From positions 1-64,000 of the forward strand of contig NZ_SLZL01000007.1 in NCBI RefSeq assembly GCF_004342605.1: a DNA stretch of 64,000 nt, in the 5' to 3' direction. The notes under the pieces were generated by a model. The model made no database searches. It was not told the origin of the DNA and worked only from the letters and a program-made list of their open reading frames with translations. Shown here one piece after another: positions 35,605-44,840 of this stretch (its first letter is position 1; each line of letters begins with the position of its first letter). A program made the position numbers and the translations under genes. The stretch comes from Caulobacter sp. BK020 (GTDB lineage: Bacteria > Pseudomonadota > Alphaproteobacteria > Caulobacterales > Caulobacteraceae).

Positions 35605-38600
35605 TCACGGCTTCCGATACAGCTCCGCCTCGATGATCCCCAATCCTCCGCCGGCCGCCACCTTCTCCGCGCCGGTGTCGAGGCCGGCCTTGGCGCCGGT
35701 GATCTCGACGATCTTGCCGAAGGCGTCGCGGTCGATGGTCGGGCCGGTCAGGGCGATCCGCAGCTTGCGGCCCCTTACCGGCTTCAGCGGCAGGGTGACG
35801 TAGCCCAGGCTCTTGGGCGGCGCGCCTTCATAGACCGTGACGCCGTCCACGGTGATGCGCAGCGGATAGGAGCGCAGGCGCCAGCCGATCAGCTTGAGCA
35901 CCACTTCGTCGACCACCTGGGGCTTGTCCAGCTGGTACTCGATCCAGGCGTTGGCCAGTTGGCCGTCGCTGGCCCAGTGGGTGGTCTCGTCGTCGTCGCG
36001 CGCCAGGTCGACCGTCGCCGGATTCGAGCCGGCTATGGTGGCCACTGGCTTGATGGCCACGCGGCGGACCTTGAACGACGGCGTGGCAGGCGTCGGGCCC
36101 CGGACGAGGCTGACGGGGAGCAAGGCGTCTTCAGCCGGCGGCGGCGCGACGTCCAGCGTCACGGTCGCCGGCTTCAGGCCCTCGGCCCGGGCCGTCACGG
36201 TGACCTTGCCCGCGTCGAGCGTGGACCGCAGGGCGATGCGGTTGATCCCGGCCTCGACGGGCAGCGTCCGCGACAGGATGTAGTTGTCGTCGCCGCGCGA
36301 GGCTCCGGCATAGGAGGTCACGCCGTCGACCGTATGGGCCCCGGTGACGACATCGCCCTTGGCCGAGGCCGGCGCCTCGGTCGGCTTGGCGCCGCCCCTG
36401 GAGTCGCCCTGGGCGATGCCGCCGCGCCACTCGGCGGGGCCCTCGAGGTCGAACTTCACGAGGTCCAGGGCGGTCGGTACGCGGCGGCCCTGGGCGTCCA
36501 CCGCCTCGACATCGACCAGGGCGAGGTCGGCGGCGTCGGCCCGCCAGCCGAACGGACCCACGTGCGGCGTCAGGCGCAGGGCGAGGGCCGGGCCGGTGGT
36601 GACGCGCTCGTCGGCGGACACCACCTTGCCGGCGGCGTCGCGGCCCACCGCCCGCAGGGTTCCCGGCGTCCACGCCACGGCCTTGAAGGTGAACAGGAAG
36701 CCGTCCGACTTCACGCCCCGCCCCAGCGAGCGACCGTTCAGCAGAAGCTCGACGCTGTCGGCGCTGGAGACCACCAGCACGTCCTTGGTCACGCCCGGGG
36801 CGTAGTTCCAGTGGCCGACGATATGACTGCGCGGGTGCTCGACATCGACCCAGCCGTCCCACATCACCTGGTGGGCGTAAAAGCCCGCCTTGGGCAGGCG
36901 CATGGCGTCGACCTCTCCGCTGCGCCGATAGTTGTTGTCGCCGCGGAAGTGGGTGTTGGTGTCGGAGAAGATGATGTTGACCCCGCCCGAGCTGACCCGG
37001 TCGCCGCCGCCGGGCCGCTCGCGCCAGTAGTCGAACCAGCGGCGCACGTCCTCGGCGGCGTGACTGTCCTGGTTGCGGTTGTAGTCGGGACTGTCGATAT
37101 GGAAAGGCGGGGTGAAATTGTCCTGGAACTTCCGCGCCGCCTCATCGCGGGAATATTCCATGGCCCAGACCGGCTTGGTCCCGCTCTTGTTGATGTACAG
37201 CATCTCGCCGCCGTACTCGGCGACCTTGCTGGCCAGCATCTCGCGCGAGCCGATGGCCCGGCCGCCATGCGGGTCGAACTGGTCGCGGACAGCCTTGAGC
37301 TCGGCCATGTGTTGGTCGCTGATGTTCTCGTTGCCGCCCTCGTAGAACAGGATCGAGGGGTTGTTGCGGAAGCGGACGATAGCGTCGCGCATCACCTCGA
37401 CCCGCTGCTCCCAGCGACGGCCGGTGACGTCGCTCTCGGCGTCGCCGGCCGGCATGGCCTGGAGCAGGCCCACGCGGTCGGCCGACTCGACGTCCTGGGC
37501 GGCCGGCGCGATGTGCATCCAACGCACCAGATTGCCGCCGCTCTCGACCATCAAGGCGTTGGAAAAGTCGCTGATCCACGGCGGAATGTCGGTCCCCAGG
37601 GCCGGCCACTCGTTGCTGGTGCGCTGGGCGTAGCCGTGCACCTGCATGACCCGGTCGTTGAGGAAGATCATGCCTTTGCGGAACGCCGTCTTGCGGAACC
37701 CCGTGCGGGTGACCACCGCGTCAACGCTGACGCCGTTCTCCACCAGCTCGGTGGTCACCGCATAGAGATAGCCGTAGCCCCAGCTCCAGAACCTCAGACC
37801 CTTCAGCGGTGCCTGGGCCGAGACGGCACGGGTCTCGCCAGCGGCCAGGGTGATCGTAGGACCATCGAAAGCGCCGGCCGGCTGGCCATCGACGTCGCGC
37901 AGGGTCACGCGGTAGCGGAAGGTGCGCGGCCGGTCGGACGCGTTGCGCACCTGCGACTCGGCGTGGACGGTCGCCGCCCCGCCCTTGATGTCGAACCCAT
38001 CGGCCCAGACGTAGACGCCGGTCGTGCCCAGGCTGGAATACAGCGGCAGGGTCTGGTGCAGCCCGTCCGTCAGCACCAGCCGCACCGCCCGGTGGATTCC
38101 GCCGTAATTGACGTTGAAATTGTCGTTGTTCCACTGAAAGCCGCTGCCGGTGGCGCGCTCCTTGTACTTCCAGTCGCTGTCGACCCGCACGGCCACCACA
38201 TTGACGAACGGCGCGGGCTTCAGCGCCTGGGTGGCGTCGACGCCGAAGGCCGTGACGCCGTTCTCATGGCCGCCGACCAGGACGCCGTTGACATAGACGT
38301 CTCCAGCCTGGCGCACGCCTTCGAAGGTGATGAAGGCCCTGCCGCCGACGGCCGGTCCGGCCTCGGACAGCAGGACGAAGCGCTTGCGATACCAGGTGAT
38401 CCCGCCCTTCAGGTCATGGATGTCGACCTTGAACGCCTCGTCCTCGTTCCAGGCTCGCGGCAGGGTGACGGGCTTCCACGCCGCGTCGTCGAAGTCGGGC
38501 TTCTCGGCTCCGGCGATCTCCCCCGTGGCCATGCGCCAGCCGTCGTTGAAGGGGCGGTCGATCCGGGAGCTGGCGGCGGCCGGGCTCGTCAGCCCCGGGG

Positions 38601-38658
38601 ACAGGAAGAGGGCGGCGCACAGCCAGCCCAGGACCGAACCCGAAAGGATGCCCCGCAT
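35605..38658 (-). CDS. Exported GH2 beta-galactosidase with a C-terminal F5/8C-like domain
   Basis: 1017 residues. A signal peptide (about 1-29) is followed by the GH2 sugar-binding domain (N-D-G-W, W-Y-R-K-R-F, Y-V-N-G), an immunoglobulin-like domain, and the TIM barrel. The acid/base lies in Y-E-G-G-N-E-N-I-S and the nucleophile in K-P-V-W-A-M-E-Y-S. Further beta domains and a discoidin-type domain (W-A-S-D-G, W-I-E-Y-Q-L) form the C-terminus. Large GH2 proteins of this layout remove terminal beta-galactose, here likely from galactan side chains of rhamnogalacturonan I. The ATG at 38656-38658 has GGAGG seven bases upstream; operator site D lies about 80 bp upstream. Confidence 0.9.
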   Translation of the reverse strand: MRGILSGSVLGWLCAALFLSPGLTSPAAASSRIDRPFNDGWRMATGEIAGAEKPDFDDAAWKPVTLPRAWNEDEAFKVDIHDLKGGITWYRKRFVLLSEAGPAVGGRAFITFEGVRQAGDVYVNGVLVGGHENGVTAFGVDATQALKPAPFVNVVAVRVDSDWKYKERATGSGFQWNNDNFNVNYGGIHRAVRLVLTDGLHQTLPLYSSLGTTGVYVWADGFDIKGGAATVHAESQVRNASDRPRTFRYRVTLRDVDGQPAGAFDGPTITLAAGETRAVSAQAPLKGLRFWSWGYGYLYAVTTELVENGVSVDAVVTRTGFRKTAFRKGMIFLNDRVMQVHGYAQRTSNEWPALGTDIPPWISDFSNALMVESGGNLVRWMHIAPAAQDVESADRVGLLQAMPAGDAESDVTGRRWEQRVEVMRDAIVRFRNNPSILFYEGGNENISDQHMAELKAVRDQFDPHGGRAIGSREMLASKVAEYGGEMLYINKSGTKPVWAMEYSRDEAARKFQDNFTPPFHIDSPDYNRNQDSHAAEDVRRWFDYWRERPGGGDRVSSGGVNIIFSDTNTHFRGDNNYRRSGEVDAMRLPKAGFYAHQVMWDGWVDVEHPRSHIVGHWNYAPGVTKDVLVVSSADSVELLLNGRSLGRGVKSDGFLFTFKAVAWTPGTLRAVGRDAAGKVVSADERVTTGPALALRLTPHVGPFGWRADAADLALVDVEAVDAQGRRVPTALDLVKFDLEGPAEWRGGIAQGDSRGGAKPTEAPASAKGDVVTGAHTVDGVTSYAGASRGDDNYILSRTLPVEAGINRIALRSTLDAGKVTVTARAEGLKPATVTLDVAPPPAEDALLPVSLVRGPTPATPSFKVRRVAIKPVATIAGSNPATVDLARDDDETTHWASDGQLANAWIEYQLDKPQVVDEVVLKLIGWRLRSYPLRITVDGVTVYEGAPPKSLGYVTLPLKPVRGRKLRIALTGPTIDRDAFGKIVEITGAKAGLDTGAEKVAAGGGLGIIEAELYRKP

Positions 38659-38736
38659 CGTCGCCTCCGAAACTGGCCAGACCACTTCAGGCCTTTCGCC
38701 ACCTGTGGCTTGACATCCGGATGCCTGTCAAGGCAT

Positions 38737-38771
38737 TCTCATTATGTCGGATAATATTCCATATTATGGGA
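38737..38771. promoter_or_regulatory. Locus operator, site D (upstream of GH2)
   Basis: TCTCATTATG and ATTATGGGA flank GGATAATATTCC. The right half read outward is TCCCATAATATGGAATAT, the best match to the shared half-site. Site E has the same internal layout. Next to it, CTTGACA...TGTCAAG (38709-38733) forms a second small palindrome. Confidence 0.65.
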
Positions 38772-38845
38772 CATTGACCGTAGGTCTCGGACTCCTGTCC
38801 ATTCCTCCTCACACGCACTCGCCCGTTCTTCCCCCATCCGGGCCA

Positions 38846-38880
38846 GCGGAGCGCCCGCTCGGCGCTCCGCTCTTTCTTTT
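38846..38880 (+). terminator. Orphan intrinsic terminator on the plus strand
   Basis: GCGGAGCGCC pairs perfectly with GGCGCTCCGC around CGCTC, followed by TCTTTCTTTT. The U-rich tract is on the plus strand, yet the nearest genes on both sides are on the minus strand. It may end a short plus-strand transcript starting near 38.75 kb, or protect the convergent CE12 gene. Confidence 0.65.
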
Positions 38881-38909
38881 CGCCCGTTCCAGGGATGGAC
38901 GTAGCGCGC

Positions 38910-39761
38910 CTACCGCCCCGGGCAGCGCGGTCCGCCGAGGATCGGCTGGTTGCCGGTCGAGGCCGGATGCACATAGGCCGAGACGGGCAGCTTCAGGAAC
39001 GCCAGGCGGGCGGCCACCAGCGACGCCGCCAGCCGCGCCCCGCCCTCGTTGATGTGGGTCGTGTCGGTATTGCCGTTCGGATAGCGGGCCACGCCGTCCT
39101 GTGGCGTGTAGATCAGATAGAAGCCCCGAGACCCCGCCTCGCCCCGCGCTTGCTGGGCGCCCATCATGTCGGCGTCCAGGTCGATCAGCGGCGCGCCGGT
39201 GGCCTTGGCCACGGCGCGGACCGCCTGGGCATAGGGGCCGTGGGTTTCCTGCACCTGGTCGCCGACGAACACGTGCTTGGCGATGGGCGTCAACAGCACC
39301 GGCTGGCCGCCCTTGGCCCGGACATCGGCGACGAAGCGGGTCAGGTTATCGGTATAGGCGCCCTCGGGGTCGGTGAAGCGGACGATCTTCACGCGGTCGG
39401 CGTCGTTGTGGCCGAACTGGATCAGCACCGTGTCGCCGGGCTGGAGCTTGGCCAGCAGACCGTCCCACAGGCCTTCCTCGATGAAGGTCTTGGTCGAGCG
39501 GCCGCCGCGCGCCAGGTTCACCACCTCGACGCGGGTGTCCAGCGAGCACTTCAGCACCATGCCCCAACCCATCTGCGGATAGGCCGAGGCACCGTAGTTG
39601 GCGGCGGTGGAGTCGCTGGCGATCAGGATCCGGGCGAGCGGCGCGGCCATGGCCGGCGGCGGCGGCACATCGGTCAGGTCGGGCTTCGGCGCGCCCGGCG
39701 CGGCCGTCTGAGACGCGGCCTGCCCCAGCGCCACGGCCGCGACCAGGGCGAGCAGGCTCAT
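38910..39761 (-). CDS. Exported rhamnogalacturonan acetylesterase (SGNH, CE12)
   Basis: 283 residues. A short signal peptide (about 1-20) leads into a single SGNH domain. Block I is [12 protein letters not shown], block [13 protein letters not shown], block [11 protein letters not shown], and the catalytic D/H are in [11 protein letters not shown]. This is the compact CE12 form, unlike the two-domain enzyme at 24.2 kb, so the locus has two different deacetylases. The ATG overlaps the lldD stop (ATGA), placing it last in the minus-strand operon with the regulator, the rhamnose dehydrogenase and lldD. Confidence 0.9.
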   Translation of the reverse strand: MSLLALVAAVALGQAASQTAAPGAPKPDLTDVPPPPAMAAPLARILIASDSTAANYGASAYPQMGWGMVLKCSLDTRVEVVNLARGGRSTKTFIEEGLWDGLLAKLQPGDTVLIQFGHNDADRVKIVRFTDPEGAYTDNLTRFVADVRAKGGQPVLLTPIAKHVFVGDQVQETHGPYAQAVRAVAKATGAPLIDLDADMMGAQQARGEAGSRGFYLIYTPQDGVARYPNGNTDTTHINEGGARLAASLVAARLAFLKLPVSAYVHPASTGNQPILGGPRCPGR

Positions 39762-40900
39762 CGATCCACCTTCGCCAGGATCGACCGGTCGATCTGGTTC
39801 AGGGTATTGACGCCGGTGAGGGCCATGGCCACCCGCATCTCTTTCTCGATCAGGTCCAGCAGTTGGCTGACCCCCGGCCCGCCGCGCGCCGCCAAGGCGT
39901 AGATGAAGGCCCGTCCCAGCAAGACGCCCTTGGCGCCCAGGGCCAGCATCCGCACCACGTCCAGGCCCGAGCGTACGCCGCTGTCGGCCAGCACGGTCAG
40001 CTTGTCGCCCACCGCCTCGGCGATGTCGGGCAAGGCGCGGGCGGAGGACAGCACCCCGTCCAGCTGACGGCCGCCATGGTTGGAGACCACGATGCCGTCG
40101 GCCCCGATGTCGGCCGCGGCCTTGGCGTCCTCGGGATCCAGCACGCCCTTGATGATCAGCGGGCCCTTCCACTGGTCGCGGATCCAGTCGAGGTCCTTCC
40201 ACTGGATCGAGGGATCGAAATTGGCCCCCAGCCAGCCCATGAAGTCCTCCAGGCCCGAATTGGCGCCCAGCACCGGGGCGACATTGCCCAGGGTGTGGGG
40301 GCGACCCATGATGCCGACGTCCCAGGCCCAACTGGGCTTGAACACCGCCTGCATCAGGCGCCGCGCCGCGGCGTTGGGGCCGCTCATCCCCGAATGGGCG
40401 TCGCGGTAGCGAGCCCCCGGCACGGGCATGTCGACGGTAAACACCAGGGCCGTGGCCCCGGCGTCGGCCGCCCGGGCCAGCAGGTCGCGCATGAAGGCCC
40501 GGTCGCGCAGCACGTAGAGCTGGAACCAGATCGGCGCGGGGCTGGCCTTGGACACTTCGGCCAGGTCGCAGACCGAGACCGTCGACAGGCAGAACGGCAC
40601 GCCCTTGGCGGCGGCGGCCTTGGCCGCCTGGCACTCGCCGCGCCGAGCATACATGCCCGTCAGCCCCACCGGGGCCAGGGCGACCGGCAGGGCCTGATAG
40701 TGGCCGAACAGGGTGGTCGACAGGTCGGCCTGGGAAACGTCCTTCAGCACCCGCTGGCGCAGGGACAGGTCGGCCAGGTCCGAGACATTGCGGGCCAGGG
40801 TCCGCTCGGCATAGGCGCCGCCGTCGATGTAGTCGAACAGGAAGCGGGGCAACTTGCGCCGCGCCGCCTCGCGAAAGTCGGTGGTGGAGGAGACGATCAT
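39758..40900 (-). CDS. lldD: FMN-dependent L-lactate dehydrogenase
   Basis: 380 residues of the alpha-hydroxy-acid dehydrogenase family. The FMN barrel contains [12 protein letters not shown], the active-site loop [10 protein letters not shown] with catalytic His, and D-S-G-V-R-S-G-L-D. The full length and motifs fit LldD, which oxidises L-lactate to pyruvate and passes electrons to the respiratory chain at the inner membrane. Its presence is explained by the neighbouring rhamnose route, whose final hydrolase gives pyruvate plus L-lactate. It lies between the rhamnose dehydrogenase and a CE12 esterase in one operon. Confidence 0.93.
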   Translation of the reverse strand: MIVSSTTDFREAARRKLPRFLFDYIDGGAYAERTLARNVSDLADLSLRQRVLKDVSQADLSTTLFGHYQALPVALAPVGLTGMYARRGECQAAKAAAAKGVPFCLSTVSVCDLAEVSKASPAPIWFQLYVLRDRAFMRDLLARAADAGATALVFTVDMPVPGARYRDAHSGMSGPNAAARRLMQAVFKPSWAWDVGIMGRPHTLGNVAPVLGANSGLEDFMGWLGANFDPSIQWKDLDWIRDQWKGPLIIKGVLDPEDAKAAADIGADGIVVSNHGGRQLDGVLSSARALPDIAEAVGDKLTVLADSGVRSGLDVVRMLALGAKGVLLGRAFIYALAARGGPGVSQLLDLIEKEMRVAMALTGVNTLNQIDRSILAKVDR

Positions 40901-40918
40901 TGGAGAACCGGCACGGAA

Positions 40919-41680
40919 CTACTGCAGATTCACGAAGGCGCCGCCGTCGACCAGCAGGGCCGCGCCGGTGACGTACTTGGCCAGGTCCGAAGCCAGGAAG
41001 ACGATCGGCCCCGCCAGGTCGTCGGGCTCGCCGAGGCGCCCCAGCGGGATGCGGCCGGCCATATATTCGCGCTTCTTCACGTCCGCCAGGTCTTCCTTGT
41101 TGATCGCCGTCTCGATCGTGCCGGGCAGCACCGAGTTGCAGCGGATGCCATGCTTGCCGAGCGCGATGGCCGTGGACTGCATCAGGCTGTGCACCCCGGC
41201 CTTGGTCGGGGTGTAGTGGGTCTGCATGCCGCCGCCGACCAGGGCGCTGATCGAGCTGACGGCGATGATCGCCCCGCCGTTACCCTGCTTGACCATCTGG
41301 TTGGCCGCCGCCTGCACCATGTAGTAGGCGCCGAACAGGTTGACCTTCATCGTCCGCTCCATGACCTGCGGCGGCATGTCGAGGAAGGCGTGGAAGGGGC
41401 AGATGCCGGCGTTGTTGACGAACACGTCGACCTTGCCGAACGCGTCCACGGCGGCCTGGACGAAGGACGAAGCGGTCTCCACCTGGGCCACGTCGCCCTT
41501 CACGGCGATGGCGCGGCGGCCCAGGGCCTCGATCTCGCGCACGGCGTCGGCCGCGCCGGCCTCGTCGGAGTGGTAGTTGATCGCCACGTCGGCGCCGTGC
41601 TGGGCGCAACCGATCGCGGCGGCCTTGCCAATCCCCTGGGAGGCGCCGGTCACCAGCACCACCTTGTCCTTCAGAAGCAT
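40919..41680 (-). CDS. Short-chain dehydrogenase, probable L-rhamnose 1-dehydrogenase
   Basis: 253 residues of a classical SDR: T-G-A-S-Q-G-I-G cofactor motif (11-18), N-N-A-G, catalytic Ser in V-S-S-I-S and Y-T-P-T-K. The C-terminus V-T-G-A-A-L-L-V-D-G-G is typical. In the non-phosphorylative L-rhamnose pathway of Sphingomonas and Azotobacter such an SDR oxidises L-rhamnose to L-rhamnono-lactone. Assignment rests on family plus the complete pathway next door; the second SDR at 44.8 kb fits the later 4-dehydrogenase step better, but the two could be swapped. The ATG at 41678-41680 has GGAGGAA upstream. Confidence 0.82.
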   Translation of the reverse strand: MLLKDKVVLVTGASQGIGKAAAIGCAQHGADVAINYHSDEAGAADAVREIEALGRRAIAVKGDVAQVETASSFVQAAVDAFGKVDVFVNNAGICPFHAFLDMPPQVMERTMKVNLFGAYYMVQAAANQMVKQGNGGAIIAVSSISALVGGGMQTHYTPTKAGVHSLMQSTAIALGKHGIRCNSVLPGTIETAINKEDLADVKKREYMAGRIPLGRLGEPDDLAGPIVFLASDLAKYVTGAALLVDGGAFVNLQ

Positions 41681-41712
41681 CGTTCCTCCACTCTCACGCT
41701 TGGACAGACCGC

Positions 41713-42513
41713 CTATCGCTTGGCGGCCGTCCGCTTTTCGTTCCATCCCAGCTCGACGCCGATGGCGTTGGCGCAGTCGCGCACCGTGCCGGTCAGATCG
41801 GCCATGCGCGCGTCGTCCATGTATTGCGCCGCGCCCGAGACGCTGATCGCCGCGACGATCTGGCCGCTGGGTCCGCGGATCGGGGCGGCGACGCAGCGGA
41901 TACGGTCTTCATTCTCTTCCAGGTCGAAGGCCACGCCGCGCTTGGCGTAGTCGCGCATCCAGGCGATCCACTGCTCTTCGTCCGGACCGTGCTCCGAGCG
42001 CGGGCCTTCCTTGCGATAGAGCTCGCGCCAGCGCTCCTCGGTGTCGTCCAGCACCAGGGCCTTGCCCAGACCGGTCGAGCGGATCGGCTGGCGGTCGCCG
42101 ACGCGCGAGCTGATGTTGATCCGCCGGCGGCCGGTCAGCTTGTCCAGATAGTGCGCGCGGTCGTCCTCCAGCACGCCCAGATGGACGGTGTCCTCCAGCT
42201 CTTCCCACAGCTTCTCGAGGTGGGGGCGAGCCAGACGCGGCAGGTCCATCTGCTGGCCGGCCAGGTAGCCCAGTTCCAGCAGCTTGGAGCCCAGGCTGTA
42301 GCCTTCGCGCGGCGTCTGGGCCAGCAGCCGGCGCTCGACCAGGGCGGTCGCCAGACGGTGAGTCGTGCTGCGGGTCAGGCCCAGGCGCTGAGCGAGGGCG
42401 GGCAAGCCGATGGTGCCTGAGTCTGCGACCACGTCCAGCAGGTCCAGGCCCCGGAACAGCGTCTGGCTGCCGCTGGGCGACTTGGCGCCGGACCTGTCTT
42501 CCTTGACTGCCAC
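41713..42513 (-). CDS. IclR-family transcriptional regulator of the rhamnose/pectin locus
   Basis: 266 residues. An N-terminal winged helix ([25 protein letters not shown], about 20-70) is followed by the IclR effector domain with [14 protein letters not shown] and [17 protein letters not shown] place the start at the GTG at 42511-42513 because AAGGGGAG lies five bases upstream; the ATG at 42543 has no good site and lies within operator site B. It is divergent from rhmD. The likely effector is a rhamnose-pathway or pectin intermediate, and the shared operator suggests it controls the whole locus. Confidence 0.85.
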   Translation of the reverse strand: MAVKEDRSGAKSPSGSQTLFRGLDLLDVVADSGTIGLPALAQRLGLTRSTTHRLATALVERRLLAQTPREGYSLGSKLLELGYLAGQQMDLPRLARPHLEKLWEELEDTVHLGVLEDDRAHYLDKLTGRRRINISSRVGDRQPIRSTGLGKALVLDDTEERWRELYRKEGPRSEHGPDEEQWIAWMRDYAKRGVAFDLEENEDRIRCVAAPIRGPSGQIVAAISVSGAAQYMDDARMADLTGTVRDCANAIGVELGWNEKRTAAKR

Positions 42514-42537
42514 TGCGGCTCCCCTTGACGCGTCACG

Positions 42538-42574
42538 TTTCATTTTGTAGCACTCTCTCTCATAATATGGTACC
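42538..42574. promoter_or_regulatory. Locus operator, site B (between the IclR gene and rhmD)
   Basis: TTTCATTTTGTAGCACTC joins TCTCTCATAATATGGTACC. The right half TCTCATAATATGG matches the shared half-site. It aligns with site A over 37 bp without gaps. It sits about 25 bp upstream of the GTG of the regulator, consistent with autoregulation, and about 200 bp upstream of rhmD. Confidence 0.65.
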
Positions 42575-42776
42575 TAGCGCAAGCGGCGAAGGCGACGATC
42601 CGGTCTCCGAAAGTCAGGGCGCGCCACCGTGTCATACGACGTCCCGGGGAGGTAGGCGCGACCTTTGCAAGTCTCGCCAAGCATGTCGAAGGCCTTTGCC
42701 TCACGATACGCCCTTCTCTTCCTTTAAGTTGACCGCTTCCTTTCAGGAAGTGCTTGGGCTGGAGCTGGTTTTTCCC

Positions 42777-43955
42777 ATGCCGTTTCCCCTTATCCGGCAG
42801 GTTCGGGCCTATGTCGTGCGCGGCGGCGGCGCCGATTATCACGACCAGGGCGAAGGTCACTGGATCGACGACCACATCGCCACGCCGATGTCGCGCTATC
42901 CCGAGTACCGCCAGAGCCGCCAGAGCTTCGGCATCAACGTGCTGGGCACGCTGGTCGTCGAGATCGAGGCCGCCGACGGCACGATCGGCTTCGCGGTAAC
43001 CACGGGCGGCGAACCGGCCGCCTACATCGTCGAAAAGCACTTGGCCCGCTTCCTGGAAGGGCGCGACCCGACGCAGATCGAGAAGATCTGGGACCAGATG
43101 TACTTTTCCACCCAGTACTACGGCCGCAAGGGCCTGGTGGTGAACGCCCTCTCGGGTGTTGACCTGGCGCTGTGGGACCTGCTGGGCAAGCTGCGGGGCG
43201 AGCCGGTCTACCATCTGCTGGGCGGCAAGGTTCGCGACGAGCTGACCTTCTACGCCACGGGGGCGCGCCCGGATCTCGCCAAGCAGATGGGCTTCATCGG
43301 CGGCAAGATGCCCCTGCACCACGGCCCGGCCGAAGGCGAGGAAGGCCTGCGCAAGAACCTGGAAGAATTGGCCACGATGCGCGAGCGCACGGGCGAGGAC
43401 TTCTGGCTGATGTTCGACTGCTGGATGGCGCTGGACCTGAACTACGCCACCAAGTTGGCCCACAAGGCCCATGAGTATGGCCTGAAATGGATCGAGGAAG
43501 CCCTGAGTCCCGACGATTACTGGGGCTATCGCGACCTGAAGAAGAACGCCCCCAAGGGCATGCTGGTCACCACCGGCGAGCACGAGGCCACTCGCTGGGG
43601 CTTCCGCATGCTGCTGGAGATGGAGTGCTGCGACATCATCCAGCCCGACGTCGGCTGGTGCGGCGGCATGACCGAGCTGGTCAAGATCTCGAATCTGGCC
43701 GACAGCCGCGGCGTGCTGTGCATCCCGCACGGGTCGAGCGTCTACAGCTACCACTTCGTGGTCACCCGCCATAACAGCCCGTTCGCCGAGTTCCTGATGA
43801 TGGCCCCCAAGGCCGACGAGGTGGCGCCGATGTTCCACCCGCAGCTGATCGGCGAGCCCGTGCCGGTCAACGGCAAGCTGAAGCTCTCCGACGCCCCCGG
43901 CTTCGGCGTCCAACTCAATCGCGAGGTCGGTCTGCACCGGCCTTACGCCCGCTGA
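42777..43955 (+). CDS. rhmD: L-rhamnonate dehydratase
   Basis: 392 residues of the enolase superfamily (mandelate racemase subgroup). It dehydrates L-rhamnonate to 2-keto-3-deoxy-L-rhamnonate. Segments shared with E. coli RhmD are very extensive: G-D-Y-H-D-Q-G-like start (here A-D-Y-H-D-Q-G), [37 protein letters not shown], metal ligands in [15 protein letters not shown] and T-T-G-E-H-E, and the catalytic His in I-P-H-G-S-S-V-Y-S. The strong match supports rhamnonate rather than fuconate. First gene of a plus-strand operon that runs to the GPH transporter. Confidence 0.95.
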   Translation: MPFPLIRQVRAYVVRGGGADYHDQGEGHWIDDHIATPMSRYPEYRQSRQSFGINVLGTLVVEIEAADGTIGFAVTTGGEPAAYIVEKHLARFLEGRDPTQIEKIWDQMYFSTQYYGRKGLVVNALSGVDLALWDLLGKLRGEPVYHLLGGKVRDELTFYATGARPDLAKQMGFIGGKMPLHHGPAEGEEGLRKNLEELATMRERTGEDFWLMFDCWMALDLNYATKLAHKAHEYGLKWIEEALSPDDYWGYRDLKKNAPKGMLVTTGEHEATRWGFRMLLEMECCDIIQPDVGWCGGMTELVKISNLADSRGVLCIPHGSSVYSYHFVVTRHNSPFAEFLMMAPKADEVAPMFHPQLIGEPVPVNGKLKLSDAPGFGVQLNREVGLHRPYAR

Positions 43956-43976
43956 TCCTCCCGAAAGACCAGAGCC

Positions 43977-44840
43977 ATGAAACTCCTGCGTTACGGCCCG
44001 CGCGGCGCCGAAAAGCCCGGTCTCCTCGACGCCGAGGGCAAGATCCGCGACCTGTCGGGCCACGTGGCCGACATTACCGGCGCGCAACTGTCGCCCGAGG
44101 GCCTGGCCAAGCTGGCCGCCATCGACCCAGCCACCCTGCCGCTGGTCGAGGGCTCGCCACGCTATGGCGTGCCGATCGGCAATGTCGGCAAGTTCCTGGC
44201 CATCGGCCTGAACTTCGCCGACCACGCCAAGGAAGCCGGCCTGGAGCCGCCGCCCGAGCCGATCTTCTTCACCAAGGCCATCAGCTGCCTGAACGGCCCC
44301 AACGACGACGTGATGCTGCCCAAGGACGCCCTGAAGGGCGACTGGGAGGTCGAGCTGGGCGTGGTGATCGGCAAGCGCGCCCGCTATGTCGAGCAGTCCG
44401 AAGCTCTCGACCATGTCGCCGGCTACGTGCTGGTCAACGACGTCTCGGAGCGCGCCTTCCAGAAGGAACTGGGCTCGCAGTGGGACAAGGGCAAGGGCTG
44501 CGACACCTTCGGTCCGGTCGGCCCCTGGCTGGTCACTTCGGACGAGGTCGGCGACTGCCAGGACCTGGACATGTGGCTGGATCTGAACGGCAAGCGCATG
44601 CAGACCGGCAACACCAGGACCATGATCTTCGGCGTCGCCGAGCTGATCGCCTATATGAGCCGCTTCGTGACCCTGGAGCCGGGCGACATCCTGACCACCG
44701 GCACCCCGCCCGGCGTCGGCGAGGGCCAAAAGCCCGAGAAGATCTTCCTGAAGGCCGGCGACGTGATGGAGCTGGGCGTCGAGAAGCTGGGCAGCCAGCG
44801 CCAGACCGTAATCGCCTGGACCCAGGAAGGCGTCGCGTGA
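43977..44840 (+). CDS. FAH-family 2,4-diketo-3-deoxy-L-rhamnonate hydrolase (LRA6-like)
   Basis: 287 residues of the fumarylacetoacetate hydrolase fold. The conserved core has F-L-A-I-G-L-N-F-A-D-H-A-K-E, the metal ligands in D-W-E-V-E-L-G-V-V-I-G and V-N-D-V-S-E-R-A-F-Q, and T-T-G-T-P-P-G-V-G. In the L-rhamnose route described for Sphingomonas, the LRA6 enzyme splits the 2,4-diketo acid into pyruvate and L-lactate. Position between rhmD and an SDR matches that scheme. The ATG is 21 bp after the rhmD stop, with weak spacing to AAAGACCAGAG. Confidence 0.9.
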   Translation: MKLLRYGPRGAEKPGLLDAEGKIRDLSGHVADITGAQLSPEGLAKLAAIDPATLPLVEGSPRYGVPIGNVGKFLAIGLNFADHAKEAGLEPPPEPIFFTKAISCLNGPNDDVMLPKDALKGDWEVELGVVIGKRARYVEQSEALDHVAGYVLVNDVSERAFQKELGSQWDKGKGCDTFGPVGPWLVTSDEVGDCQDLDMWLDLNGKRMQTGNTRTMIFGVAELIAYMSRFVTLEPGDILTTGTPPGVGEGQKPEKIFLKAGDVMELGVEKLGSQRQTVIAWTQEGVA

